A DNA stretch of 60,704 nucleotides from Pedobacter glucosidilyticus (GCF_002483235.1 NZ_DLHN01000029.1:1-60704), one strand, 5' to 3'; counted from the stretch's first letter, positions 26,037 to 34,248 are shown. The notes: generated from the letters alone by a model not told the origin. Program-made: numbers and translations.

Positions 26037-26280
26037 AGTTGTCTTAATTCTTATAATTGTTAGATTTTATATTTCAAGTATTGAAAATCGCTTTATAAGA
26101 TAGGCGGTAAGAATAAAAAAAACCAAAATATAGATGATTATAAAACATATTAGCCAAATAAAAAGTCTTTTAGATCATTTGAATATTTAAAATCTAATAC
26201 TAAATTGTAACTTAATCGAAAAATATGCGCTATAGGATAGCGGATATTTACTAGTTATAGCCAATTTTAAACCGAACATA

Positions 26281-26832
26281 ATGAAAACATACTGCATCAT
26301 ATTTCTGACAATTTTGACTTTAAATGTTTGTGGACAAAGCAAACCAAATAATTTGAATTCCGAAATGACACGATTAAACACAGAAACAGTTTTAATCGTT
26401 CAATCTCAAGCTATTGACGAATATCCAGTATGGTCACCAAAATCAGATTTCATTGCTTGTAACATTGAGGGAAAGTGGTACAAGTTTAGGTTAACCAACA
26501 TCGAATTAACTAATACAAAATGGCATGGACCTACAATTGGTGTTTTGACAACCAAAGACGCTTATTCTGAATTGACGAATAAAGAGCAACCTGAATTTGA
26601 AAAAGTATCAAAATTTAATCCACGAGAATTAAAGACTAAAGACGGAACAAAAGTTGAACTTAAAATGAAAGAAATGTCGGTTTCACTTGTTTTGACTAAA
26701 AAAGGTGAAAAACCGAAAATACTTTGGACAAGTGGTGGAGAAAATTGTCACAGTCTCGTTCTCTCTCCTGACGAAAATTATGTAGCGTATTTGTGTGAAA
26801 TGACCGGACTTTTAATAATGAAAATAAAATAA
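26281..26832 (+). CDS. secreted protein of unknown function (cassette 1)
   Basis: 183 aa with a signal peptide (1-19, cleavage near CGQS). Two segments look like PD40/TolB-type propeller blades: YPVWSPKSDFIACN near residue 48 and SLVLSPDENYVAYLCEM near 160, each with the SP-D/K-aliphatic pattern. A real propeller needs more blades, so this may be a small partner or a fragment. The gene lies between the core GTTATAGCC (26254-26262) and its complement GGCTATAAC (26844-26852), as expected for a mobile gene cassette. Asp is often GAC here, unlike the GAT-rich genes outside. Confidence 0.65.
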   Translation: MKTYCIIFLTILTLNVCGQSKPNNLNSEMTRLNTETVLIVQSQAIDEYPVWSPKSDFIACNIEGKWYKFRLTNIELTNTKWHGPTIGVLTTKDAYSELTNKEQPEFEKVSKFNPRELKTKDGTKVELKMKEMSVSLVLTKKGEKPKILWTSGGENCHSLVLSPDENYVAYLCEMTGLLIMKIK

Positions 26833-26843
26833 AATAAAAAACT

Positions 26844-26982
26844 GGCTATAACAGCAAATTTGTTCAAAAATGGCTGACGGTGGTTCACGTTAATTCATCA
26901 GTTATTTACTTAATTTAGTATTGTGCGACAATGATTCTGCAAACAATGCCATTTCTGCACAAATTTTCAAACCGTTGGTGGC
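26844..26982 (+). repeat. attC-like recombination site 1
   Basis: It begins with the R''-like core GGCTATAAC (26844-26852) and ends with the R'-like core GTTGGTGGC (26974-26982). Inside, the arms 26856-26874 and 26948-26966 are complementary at 17 of 19 positions and enclose a 73-nt spacer. At 139 bp the length is within the attC range. The start TATAACA resembles Vibrio VCR sites. No integrase gene is in the window, so the site would belong to a cluster of attC sites lacking an integrase. Confidence 0.6.
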
Positions 26983-27027
26983 AATGTTACCGAGACACTT
27001 TACTAACAGACAAAATCAAAAATAAAT

Positions 27028-28377
27028 ATGGGACTATTTGACTTTTTTAAAAAGAAAGAAAACAACGAAACGCCAAAATCAGAAACGCCAAAAAGTGAAC
27101 TGTTTTTATCTTTAAGCAAGTATAACGAGTACATTGTAAGATTTGTTGGTATGCAACAACAAGGTAACTATGCACCAATTTCAGCTTATGAGAAAGCAAA
27201 TGGCGAAATTGTTGGGTTTTTATATGTAATTGGTGACGATAATTCATATTCTTTGTCAGCCGAAGAAGTAATTGAGAAAATGGAAAGTAGCTTTAAGATA
27301 AAGATGGTAAACAACGAGATTAGTTCTTATGTAATTCTATATCATTCTCAATTTGCTGATGACAATAATCACAAACTTGCTAACAATGACAACGAACTAA
27401 AAGCAATTACAGTTTCATATAATTTCAAAAATGGAAATTGTGGAAAAATTGGACTTCCATATTCTTTTGAAAAAGACGAAATAACCTACAAGGGATTTAA
27501 GAATTTCAGTCAAGCAGAAAACAATATTATTTTTAAAACACAATTGATAGAAAATAAGGATTATTTTCAGGACAGAGAAGAAATTAAAGCCCCACTAATT
27601 GAAAACGAAATTGGTTTAAAGATTAAAAAATCAAACAATTCAGATTTAAGTAATACTTGGTGTGGTGTATTTGGTTTTGAAACTTACAGAAAGCCAAATG
27701 GAAGTCAGATTTTAATGGAATACTTTGCTTTAGCAATGACTAATGGTAAAGTCACAAAACATAATAATATCAGTATTTCTCAATTAGATTACAATGATAT
27801 TTCGTTAAAAGGAATATCAGTAGACGACAATCCCAAAACTATTTTACCAGTCATAAAAACAGATTATGTTCTTGATGTTGTAAATAAAGAAATTAATGAA
27901 TGGGAGAACATAGAAAATTTAGAAGCAATAATAACTGGCAACGGTAGAGATACTTTTGGTTTAACCTATTTTGCGACAGACTATGCAGAAAACAGGGAAA
28001 AGTATCTTTCGAAAAAAGAACATAAAATAAAAATTAGTGGAATTGCATTTGTCTTAGACATAAGTAAAGTAGAAAATACAGATGGTGAAGTAAAATACAG
28101 CGAAGACTTTACAATGTATATGCCGAACAATGATTTGCCAAATTATGCTTGTTTTGACTTTATTGGACAGTTAGAAGATTTTAAAGAAACGTTTTTGTTA
28201 GAAAATAATAGCCAAAAGGGGTACATAATGAAAGTTAGACTTATTACAAACCCAGACATTAAAGACTTTTTTACAATAGATATTTTTGTCACACAGGAAA
28301 ATATGAGATTTAACGACCTAACAAAAGGAATGAAAATAACAGGAATGTTCCAAATGCAAGGACAAATTGCAGAATAA
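27028..28377 (+). CDS. unknown 449-aa protein (cassette 2)
   Basis: No signal peptide; the N-terminus MGLFDFFKKKENNE is a short amphipathic and basic leader seen in many unrelated cytosolic proteins. The rest is mixed alpha/beta with acidic and amide-rich segments and no motif I recognise. Position and flanks matter most: core GTTGGTGGCAATGTT (26974-26988) precedes it and AACACTGCCACC (28379-28390), complementary at 11 of 12 positions, follows it. A group II intron begins right after that core. The stop lies 1 bp before the 3' core. Confidence 0.6.
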   Translation: MGLFDFFKKKENNETPKSETPKSELFLSLSKYNEYIVRFVGMQQQGNYAPISAYEKANGEIVGFLYVIGDDNSYSLSAEEVIEKMESSFKIKMVNNEISSYVILYHSQFADDNNHKLANNDNELKAITVSYNFKNGNCGKIGLPYSFEKDEITYKGFKNFSQAENNIIFKTQLIENKDYFQDREEIKAPLIENEIGLKIKKSNNSDLSNTWCGVFGFETYRKPNGSQILMEYFALAMTNGKVTKHNNISISQLDYNDISLKGISVDDNPKTILPVIKTDYVLDVVNKEINEWENIENLEAIITGNGRDTFGLTYFATDYAENREKYLSKKEHKIKISGIAFVLDISKVENTDGEVKYSEDFTMYMPNNDLPNYACFDFIGQLEDFKETFLLENNSQKGYIMKVRLITNPDIKDFFTIDIFVTQENMRFNDLTKGMKITGMFQMQGQIAE

Positions 28378-29775
28378 AAACACTGCCACCAATCGAGTAG
28401 ACGGCTCCGCCAGAGACTGACGGAGTTCGCCTCTCACACCACCGTACCCATTCACTTTGTTCAGGGCAAGCCAAACGGGTCTCGTATACGGCGGTTCGTA
28501 AACTGATGGGTTGAGTTTTGTGTAAATCTCCAGCATAGGTATGTAGCCTTTCCGTTTTAGCCGTTTAATTGTTATGGTAGTATTAAGAATTGGGCTTTGA
28601 GCTATGCGCCATCCTCCTTTTCTTGTCCTGCTCCATGCGTAGGCATGATCGAAATCTACCCCTAAACGCATCAGGTTTTTCCTTTTACGTTCCGGTTTCT
28701 TCCAATCCGTCCAAATGCAGTAGCGCAAGCGGTTGCGCAGCCAGCCGTCCACTTCACACAGTTTACCTATTATGCTACTTCCCTTAAAATAGGTGAGCCA
28801 GCCTCGGGTAATCTCGTTGATTTTTACGATGCGTTCTGTTAAACTTTTGGGTAGCGTTTTCCGTGTAACTTCCTTTAACTTCTCTTTTAGTTTTGACCAT
28901 GCTTTTTCTCCTACTGTTAATTTGTATTGCCCTTTTACTCCTTTTTGGTACGTGGATGCAAATGTAAATCCTAGGATGGTAAAATTACTGGGTTTTACTA
29001 TTCCGCTCTTTGACTTATTCACTTTCAGCTTTAGCTTCTTTACCAAGTATTTGGTAATGGCTTTGCTTGCCAGTTTTGCATCAGAGGGGAGCTTGTAATA
29101 GATACTGAAATCATCGGCATAGCGTACAAACCTTAGCTTTCTCCTTTCCAATTCTTTATCCAACTCGTTAAGCAGAATATTAGAGAGTAGTGGACTTAAT
29201 GGACTGCCCTGTGGCACTCCTTTTCTTCGTTTTACTAATTTGCCGTTAATTTGTATCGGTACTCGTAACCATTTCCGTATCAGTCTTAGTGTTACTGGGC
29301 ATTTTACCTTTTGATAAATCAGGTTCAATAGCAGGCAATGGTCTACCTCGTCAAAGAATGTTTCCAAATCGATAGCTATGATGTGACTATAACCTTCGTG
29401 GATATTGCTCAATGCTTTGCCTACTGCTGTTCTAGCGTTTTTGTAGGGTCTAAAGCCATAGCTATTTTCATGAAATTCATGCTCGAACTTTGGCATCAAA
29501 ACTTGTGATACGGCTTGTTGTAGTAGGCGGTCTACAACCGTAGGAATACCTAATAAACGAAGTTTTCCTCCGCCTTTGGGTATCTCTACTCCTAAAATTG
29601 ATTGGGGCAGGTATTTGTTCTCTTTTATTTTCTCCAATAGCGCTTCCCTATGTTTTTGGACATAGGATTTTAAATCGGTGATTTGTAAACCATCGATACC
29701 AGCACTCCCTTTATTAGCCATTACTTGTTGTAATGCCTTTTGGAGGTTTTGAGGACGTAATACTTGTGCAATCAA
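28318..29775 (-). CDS. ltrA: group II intron reverse transcriptase/maturase
   Basis: 485 aa as read; the true intron protein is probably about 440 aa. RT motifs: ANKGSAGIDG, EIPKGGGKLRLLGIPTV, SYGFRPYKNA, AIDLETFFDEVDH, GVPQGSPLSPLLSNI and the catalytic YADD (219-222). A maturase domain X follows (RKGGWRIAQSPIL). There is no HNH endonuclease domain. In related introns the reading frame ends E-P-P-Y-T-R-P-V-R-T-V-V-stop within domain V. Here it reaches EPPYTRPV, then runs through an apparent insertion, past the 3' splice site and 60 nt into the antisense of the neighbouring gene. Confidence 0.85.
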   Translation of the reverse strand: MIAQVLRPQNLQKALQQVMANKGSAGIDGLQITDLKSYVQKHREALLEKIKENKYLPQSILGVEIPKGGGKLRLLGIPTVVDRLLQQAVSQVLMPKFEHEFHENSYGFRPYKNARTAVGKALSNIHEGYSHIIAIDLETFFDEVDHCLLLNLIYQKVKCPVTLRLIRKWLRVPIQINGKLVKRRKGVPQGSPLSPLLSNILLNELDKELERRKLRFVRYADDFSIYYKLPSDAKLASKAITKYLVKKLKLKVNKSKSGIVKPSNFTILGFTFASTYQKGVKGQYKLTVGEKAWSKLKEKLKEVTRKTLPKSLTERIVKINEITRGWLTYFKGSSIIGKLCEVDGWLRNRLRYCIWTDWKKPERKRKNLMRLGVDFDHAYAWSRTRKGGWRIAQSPILNTTITIKRLKRKGYIPMLEIYTKLNPSVYEPPYTRPVWLALNKVNGYGGVRGELRQSLAEPSTRLVAVFLFCNLSLHLEHSCYFHSFC

Positions 29776-30282
29776 TCTTTTGCTTTTGTTTTAATGTTGT
29801 TCTTCCTATTCTGCTTTTACAGGGCTATGGCTTACGCCAGTCCTTTGTAAATTAAGAACCAATTTACGTTCGGTCCTTCCTTGTTTGTGAGACCATGTAT
29901 CGTTTGTTGATACCTCGTTAACTCAAGTACTACGACCTCTGCTGACTTCTCTTTTTGATTAGCTCGTAATCTAAGAGATCTCCCTCGGTAAGATAAATAC
30001 CCTTCCATCTACTCCTGCTGAATCTACATCTTTGAGCTTTTGGTATTGGTAGGACTTCGGTGTGCTGTGCAACCTCATCCGCTCAACGATGCCTCTTATC
30101 CAGTTTCTGTTCGTCAGTGCAGACTTTTGCAGGCTCGCTTACTTCACTGCTTAAATCACTTCAAACCAGCTTGCGACTTGCTAATTCTTCCAGGCGTTAC
30201 CCCAGCGAATAAGGGACTTACACCCTCTGGGTTTCTTTAATTTTATTTTTAAAGAACTATATTTACCATTCAAGGCGTACAC
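28393..30282 (-). mobile_element. group II intron inserted in the attC-like site
   Basis: On the minus strand the intron starts about GTGTACGCC (30282), passes AGGGTGTAAGTCCC near 30213-30226 (typical domain I sequence), carries the maturase in domain IV and ends with a domain V-like hairpin (about 28436-28497) and a domain VI hairpin (28393-28435; CTCCGTCAG/CTGGCGGAG stem, then CTACTCGAT). The 3' end is certain only to a base or so. It is antisense to the cassette genes, the orientation reported for group IIC-attC introns. Domain V appears to hold an extra 28 nt (28447-28474), which could block splicing. Confidence 0.75.
28447..28474. repeat. 28-nt dispersed-repeat-like insertion in intron domain V
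   Basis: On the minus strand the segment contains GCCCTGAACAAAGTGAATGG, close to the widespread short repeat GCCCTGAGCGAAGTCGAAGG of many bacteria. It stands where the family's domain V normally has three nucleotides between CCCGT and TACGG, and the net gain of 25 nt shifts the reading frame. The comparison uses the remembered family consensus. Confidence 0.55.
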
Positions 30283-30445
30283 CACAAATTTGTATTATAA
30301 TGGCTGAACTGCTTTAAGTTATTTTGTCGCAATTAACTAAGTTTACACGGGCAGACCAGTTTTTGCTTTCTAAGCCATTACAACACAAATTCGCCAATCG
30401 TTATATGCCATTTTAGGACGACCAACAAACAACAACGACAAAACA

Positions 30446-32002
30446 TTGGAAACATACATTACAAAACTAAAACACATTCTCCCGACATTTTTCATAATTG
30501 CTTTCTCGACAATTATCGGACTTTTACTTTTTCGTTGGCTCTTTGTTATTCAATTTGATATCATCGACATTAAGGAAGAAGTTTGGTGTTTGTGGTTACC
30601 TATGGGATTACCTTGGATACCTATTCTAATATGGTTACGACCAAGATTAAGAATTCTTACTTTCAAAAAAGATAATGACAATGGACGCTTTTTCTTTCAA
30701 TTTTTATCGGCAGGAACAATTATAGCTTCTCTTTTAGTTTCACAAAATTATTTAACCACTGCATCTGGTAAACTAAAAGAATTATCGACCATCAGCGACA
30801 TTGATAAAATAGAGAAAGCTCGTTATTACAAATTGAAAAAATTTTCAGTTGCTCCAAATTATGGTGGTTCTTTCACAGACTTTCGGACAAGTGGGAAATA
30901 CAATCAAGACTTAAACTTCGATGTTTATTTTGTTACACCAATTCTCAAAGACACATCTGAAACGATTACTGACATCCCTAAATATTGGTATGGTGTAAAA
31001 TTCAAAGAGCAAATCAGCAATAAAATCAGCACTGAAGAAAAAGAAAGAAAGTACGAGGCATTTTATAATGAATGCATTGACAAGATGAACAAATATGACT
31101 TTCATTCTTTAGACCACTTTGAACGAAAACCAACCTCAGACGATAGACAGAACTTTTTAAAAGCAATTGAAGCAAGAACAAAGCAAACAGCCGATGAGAA
31201 TTTCATTATTTTAGAACCAATACAAGAGAGATTTGAAGATAGAAACGGAAATAAATTTGCTTGGATTTTCGGTTCGTTTGGAATTGGACTTGCAGTTTTT
31301 TTGTTCGCTTTAATTTGGCCAGGTTATAGTGAAACTGAAAGGAAAAGGTTTTTAACAGGCAAGAAACCAAAACAAGACGACCTTTTAGATATGCTAAACT
31401 ACCTTGTACCTAAAGGTGACCACTTTGCAACTTCAATAATTTTAGACCTGAATATTATTGTCTTTTTACTAATGATATTTTCAGGTATTCACATTATTTC
31501 TCCAAACGGAATAGAGTTGCTTCATTGGGGGGCAAACAGGCGACTTGAAACAAGTGGTGGAGAATGGTGGAGACTATTTACAAGTATGTTTTTACACGGT
31601 GGCATAATGCATTTATTACTGAACATTTACGGGCTTGTTATTGCGGCTATTTTTGTTGAGCCATTGCTTGGACGTAAAAAGTATTTTATTTTATATATTC
31701 TATCAGGACTTTGCGGAAGCCTTGCTAGTATTTGGTGGTATCCTAACACAATAAGTGTTGGTGCATCAGGTGCAATATTCGGACTTTACGGTGCAATACT
31801 TGGACTGCTTCTGACAAACGCTTTCCCAAAAGAAGGCAAGAAAAGTATTTTTATGATGATAGGAATTTATGTAGGTATTAATTTGCTTTGGGGTTTAACT
31901 GGAGGTATTGACAATGCAGCACATATCGGTGGACTTCTTAGCGGAGCATTAATCGGAATAATTTTATACAAACTTGACGATGGAAAGAAAAACGGCATAT
32001 AA
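30446..32002 (+). CDS. rhomboid-family intramembrane serine protease with N-terminal extension (cassette 3)
   Basis: 518 aa from a TTG start at 30446; no ATG is available before the first membrane spans. Residues 1-100 hold about three membrane segments, 110-260 a soluble domain I do not recognise, 272-292 another span, and 335-515 the rhomboid core. Core motifs: WWRLFTSMFLHGGIMHLLLN, the catalytic serine in GASGAIFGL (S441) and the catalytic His in AAHIGGLLSG (H493). It would cleave membrane proteins within the bilayer. The cores GTTATATGCC (30400) and GGCATATAAC (31994) flank it, and the stop codon TAA lies inside the 3' core. Confidence 0.88.
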   Translation: METYITKLKHILPTFFIIAFSTIIGLLLFRWLFVIQFDIIDIKEEVWCLWLPMGLPWIPILIWLRPRLRILTFKKDNDNGRFFFQFLSAGTIIASLLVSQNYLTTASGKLKELSTISDIDKIEKARYYKLKKFSVAPNYGGSFTDFRTSGKYNQDLNFDVYFVTPILKDTSETITDIPKYWYGVKFKEQISNKISTEEKERKYEAFYNECIDKMNKYDFHSLDHFERKPTSDDRQNFLKAIEARTKQTADENFIILEPIQERFEDRNGNKFAWIFGSFGIGLAVFLFALIWPGYSETERKRFLTGKKPKQDDLLDMLNYLVPKGDHFATSIILDLNIIVFLLMIFSGIHIISPNGIELLHWGANRRLETSGGEWWRLFTSMFLHGGIMHLLLNIYGLVIAAIFVEPLLGRKKYFILYILSGLCGSLASIWWYPNTISVGASGAIFGLYGAILGLLLTNAFPKEGKKSIFMMIGIYVGINLLWGLTGGIDNAAHIGGLLSGALIGIILYKLDDGKKNGI

Positions 32003-32122
32003 CAGCACCTACAAGAAATTAGCGGTTCAGTACTTAAATGAAACTTTATGATTCGTATCAAGTTTTGTGGTGGCAGACAGTTTTGTGCTTTGAAATCCGC
32101 CACTGCACCAAGCGCCAAACCC
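31994..32122 (+). repeat. attC-like site 3 (3' end degenerate)
   Basis: It begins with GGCATATAAC (31994-32003), followed by AGCACCTACAAG, a pattern like that after cassette 1. A partial dyad is seen (GCGG near 32032 with CCGC near 32097), but no GTT core closes the site before the next gene. The downstream boundary seems decayed or recombined. Confidence 0.4.
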
Positions 32123-32145
32123 TAGAAATATTAAAAAACCGATAT

Positions 32146-32847
32146 ATGAAAACAATTCTTACTTTGACAATTTCCTTTTTATTTTTCAACTGTTTTGCTC
32201 AGGAAAAAAATTTTATTGACCAGCCGTACTTAGAAACAAGTTCACAAATGGACACTTTAGTAATTCCAGACAGGATTTATATTACTATTGTGCTGAACGA
32301 GGTCGACAGTAAGAATAAAAAATCTACCGAAGAACTTGAAAAAGTGCTAGAAAAGACCTTAAAAGAATTAAATATTAATACGGAAAAAGATTTGTCACTA
32401 ATAGATTACAGCAGTGACTTTAAGAGTTATTTCCTCAAATCACAAGACATCCTAAAAGCGAAAAACTACTCTTTACTTGTCCGTGACGCCGTGACAGCAG
32501 GACAGGTTCTAAAAAATCTAGAAGATGCAGGAATTTCAAATGTAAATATTGAAAGAACAGAATATTCTAAATCAGAGAGTTTGTTGCTTGAATTAAAATA
32601 TTTGGCAATTAAAAAAGCCAAGAATAATGCGTTAAAAATGTTAGAACCCTTAAATCAGAAATTAGGAAAAGCTATTTTTATTACAGACAATAATTCAATT
32701 TCAAACACTCTCCAAGGAAAAGTTAGTGGAATACAAATTAGGGGTACTTCAAGTATATATGGTTCAAGAGCATCTGAACCTATATTAGTTGAATTTCAAA
32801 AAATCAAGTTTCAATCTCAGGTTAACGTTAAATTCATTATCGAGTAA
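32146..32847 (+). CDS. secreted SIMPL-domain (DUF541) protein (cassette 4)
   Basis: 233 aa from ATG 32146, where a signal peptide starts (MKTILTLTISFLFFNCFAQ). The longer frame from 32038 would translate the recombination site. It resembles the SIMPL protein at 13090 in layout: VIPDRIYITIVLNE at the start and LKYLAIKKAKNNALKMLEPL in the central helix. Oddity: near the C-terminus it has LQGKVSGIQIRGTSSIYGS, which resembles the plug segment of SusC-type TonB receptors (GKVAGVQI). CCACATAAC (32854-32862) after the stop looks like a cassette core, without a full site. Confidence 0.8.
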   Translation: MKTILTLTISFLFFNCFAQEKNFIDQPYLETSSQMDTLVIPDRIYITIVLNEVDSKNKKSTEELEKVLEKTLKELNINTEKDLSLIDYSSDFKSYFLKSQDILKAKNYSLLVRDAVTAGQVLKNLEDAGISNVNIERTEYSKSESLLLELKYLAIKKAKNNALKMLEPLNQKLGKAIFITDNNSISNTLQGKVSGIQIRGTSSIYGSRASEPILVEFQKIKFQSQVNVKFIIE

Positions 32848-32899
32848 AATACTCCACATAACAGCAGATTTAAAAAGTTATGGTAGAAGTAGCATTAAA

Positions 32900-32933
32900 A
32901 TTGGCTAACCAGCCCCTAAAAATATTACCTTTG
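32900..32933 (+). promoter_or_regulatory. Bacteroidota-type promoter, possibly leaderless transcript
   Basis: TTGG (32901-32904) and TAccTTTG (32926-32933) match the -33/-7 boxes with a 21-bp spacer. The GTG start codon at 32938 lies about 5 bp after the -7 box, where transcription should begin, so the mRNA may have no leader. Confidence 0.6.
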
Positions 32934-32937
32934 TAAA

Positions 32938-33720
32938 GTGGAAAAAATTGGCTTCATAGAGATAAGAATAACAGGTTCAAAGGGAAACCTTGACCTATCA
33001 CCCGAGAATTACGACATTCGGGAGATTATCACTATTCTCGAAAATGCCGAAAACTTGCTTTATCCGGGCGATAAAAGAGACAGACCGAATATCAGTTACA
33101 AAATTGAAGAAGGCTCTGTTAAACATATACTTAAAACCTCCATTCAATATATCATCGGTTTTAACGCAATCATTGGACAGGTTAGCCAAATTCAAAACAT
33201 AGACTTTCTTGACTTAGGGACTGCAAAAGCATTTGAAAACATTCAAGATATCGCTACAAAACGCAATTATGTTTTTAGTATCAAAACATCACTAGAGAAC
33301 ACAAACGAAGTAATAGTTGATAAAACAACGAGATACTACAGAACAGAAGCAATTTGGGCTGACGCTGAATTTTATTTGTATGGCAAGGTTACTAATGCGG
33401 GTGGTAAGGACAAAGCTAATATCCACGTTTTCACCGAGGAACTCGGAACAGTAAGAATACAAACACCAATTAGTTTTCTAGAACAATATGATGAGAACTT
33501 GCTTTACAGGACGTTTGGCATTAGAGCGACAGGTAAACAACATTCTGAAACAGGAGAAATTGACACATCAACATTAAAGTTTATAGAACTGGTTGACTAC
33601 CAACCCAAATATGATGAGACATATTTAAAAACACTTCGGGACAAAGCAAAAAAATCTTGGCTTAGCAGTATAGACCCGGACAAATGGCTAAAAGAAATAA
33701 GGGGTGGATATGACGCATAA
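32938..33720 (+). CDS. unknown protein paired with a PIN-domain protein
   Basis: 260 aa from GTG 32938, the only plausible start. Cytosolic; no motif I recognise. The N-terminal half has an IIT-ILENAENLLYPGDKRDRP stretch and helices; the C-terminal half has beta segments (AEFYLYGKVTNAGGKDKANI) and ends in a basic, Trp-containing helix (KKSWLSSIDPDKWLKEIRG). The next gene, a PIN-domain protein, overlaps by 17 bp (11 bp if its second ATG is used). Such coupling suggests a two-protein unit, with this as regulator or antitoxin-like partner, although it is longer than usual antitoxins. Asp codons are often GAC, as in the rest of the island. Confidence 0.6.
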   Translation: MEKIGFIEIRITGSKGNLDLSPENYDIREIITILENAENLLYPGDKRDRPNISYKIEEGSVKHILKTSIQYIIGFNAIIGQVSQIQNIDFLDLGTAKAFENIQDIATKRNYVFSIKTSLENTNEVIVDKTTRYYRTEAIWADAEFYLYGKVTNAGGKDKANIHVFTEELGTVRIQTPISFLEQYDENLLYRTFGIRATGKQHSETGEIDTSTLKFIELVDYQPKYDETYLKTLRDKAKKSWLSSIDPDKWLKEIRGGYDA

Positions 33721-34195
33721 AGCTGTTTTACTGGATACCAGTTTCTTTATTCGCTTTTTAAATGAAAGTGACCCGTTATTCAAAAATGCTGACGGATATT
33801 TTCGTTATTTTTTGCAGAAGGAAATTACGATGATGATCTCTACAATCAGCATTGCAGAGTATTGTGTAGGTGGCGATGTTCACGAGCTTCCTCTCAGAAA
33901 CTTACAAATAGTTCCATTCAATTTAGACCATTCAAAGCGAACAGGAGCGTTTGCGAAAATTGTATTCAATGCAAAGAGAAATGGTAAAATAGATATTGCA
34001 AATAGAAATATCATTCCTAACGACACAAAACTGTTTGCACAAGCCGACTGTGAAAAATCTATAGAGTTTTACCTTTCATCAGATAGTGAAAGTTTGAAAA
34101 TTTACGACATACTTAGGCAAGAAACTGCAACAAAATTTCAATTCATAGACTTGAATACGCCATACAATGAAACATTCGGATTGTTAGACCTTTGA
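33704..34195 (+). CDS. PIN-domain (VapC-like) putative nuclease
   Basis: 163 aa. The acidic set of a PIN RNase is visible: D11 in VLLDTSFFIRFL, E52 in ISIAEYCVGG and D107 plus D115 in IPNDTKLFAQAD. PIN toxins cleave tRNA or other RNA with a divalent metal. Two in-frame ATGs (33704, 33710) are possible starts. The upstream 260-aa protein is the likely partner. The call as a toxin is inference; the acidic residues support an active nuclease. Confidence 0.75.
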   Translation: MDMTHKAVLLDTSFFIRFLNESDPLFKNADGYFRYFLQKEITMMISTISIAEYCVGGDVHELPLRNLQIVPFNLDHSKRTGAFAKIVFNAKRNGKIDIANRNIIPNDTKLFAQADCEKSIEFYLSSDSESLKIYDILRQETATKFQFIDLNTPYNETFGLLDL

Positions 34196-34248
34196 CGAAG
34201 AGAGAAGATTGGGCTCATGCAAAATATTAAAGTCTTTACTTGACTAAC

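Larger units (their letters stand above)
25098..26280. other. 1.2-kb non-coding, repeat-rich stretch at the island edge
   Basis: No credible gene lies here. Frames at 25347-25613 (minus) and 25393-25656 (plus) run through the repeats and have no family-like features. The stretch holds a dyad related to widespread AACCACAGAGAACACAAAG-type repeats, duplicated T-rich blocks, a short tandem repeat at 26001-26030 and, at 26254-26262, the first cassette-type core GTTATAGCC. It separates the housekeeping block from the accessory island. Confidence 0.7.
28379..30409 (+). repeat. attC-like site 2, split by a group II intron
   Basis: The left piece is AACACTGCCACC (28379-28390). The rest resumes at 30283 and runs to GTTATATGCC (30400-30409). 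Arms 30287-30305 and 30373-30391 are complementary at 17 of 19 positions, and the arm sequence resembles attC-like site 1 (AAATTTGT...AATGGC). Without the intron the site would be about 141 bp. Confidence 0.6.

Noticed and set aside
28590..29098. Plus-strand frames opposite the intron reverse transcriptase
   Set aside because: They are shadows of the RT gene, without motifs.
31994..32122. A complete third attC site
   Set aside because: The 5' core is clear but no GTT core closes the site and the arms pair poorly; reported only as degenerate.
32038..32145. N-terminal extension of the island SIMPL protein
   Set aside because: A normal signal peptide starts at 32146, and the upstream codons lie in the recombination site.
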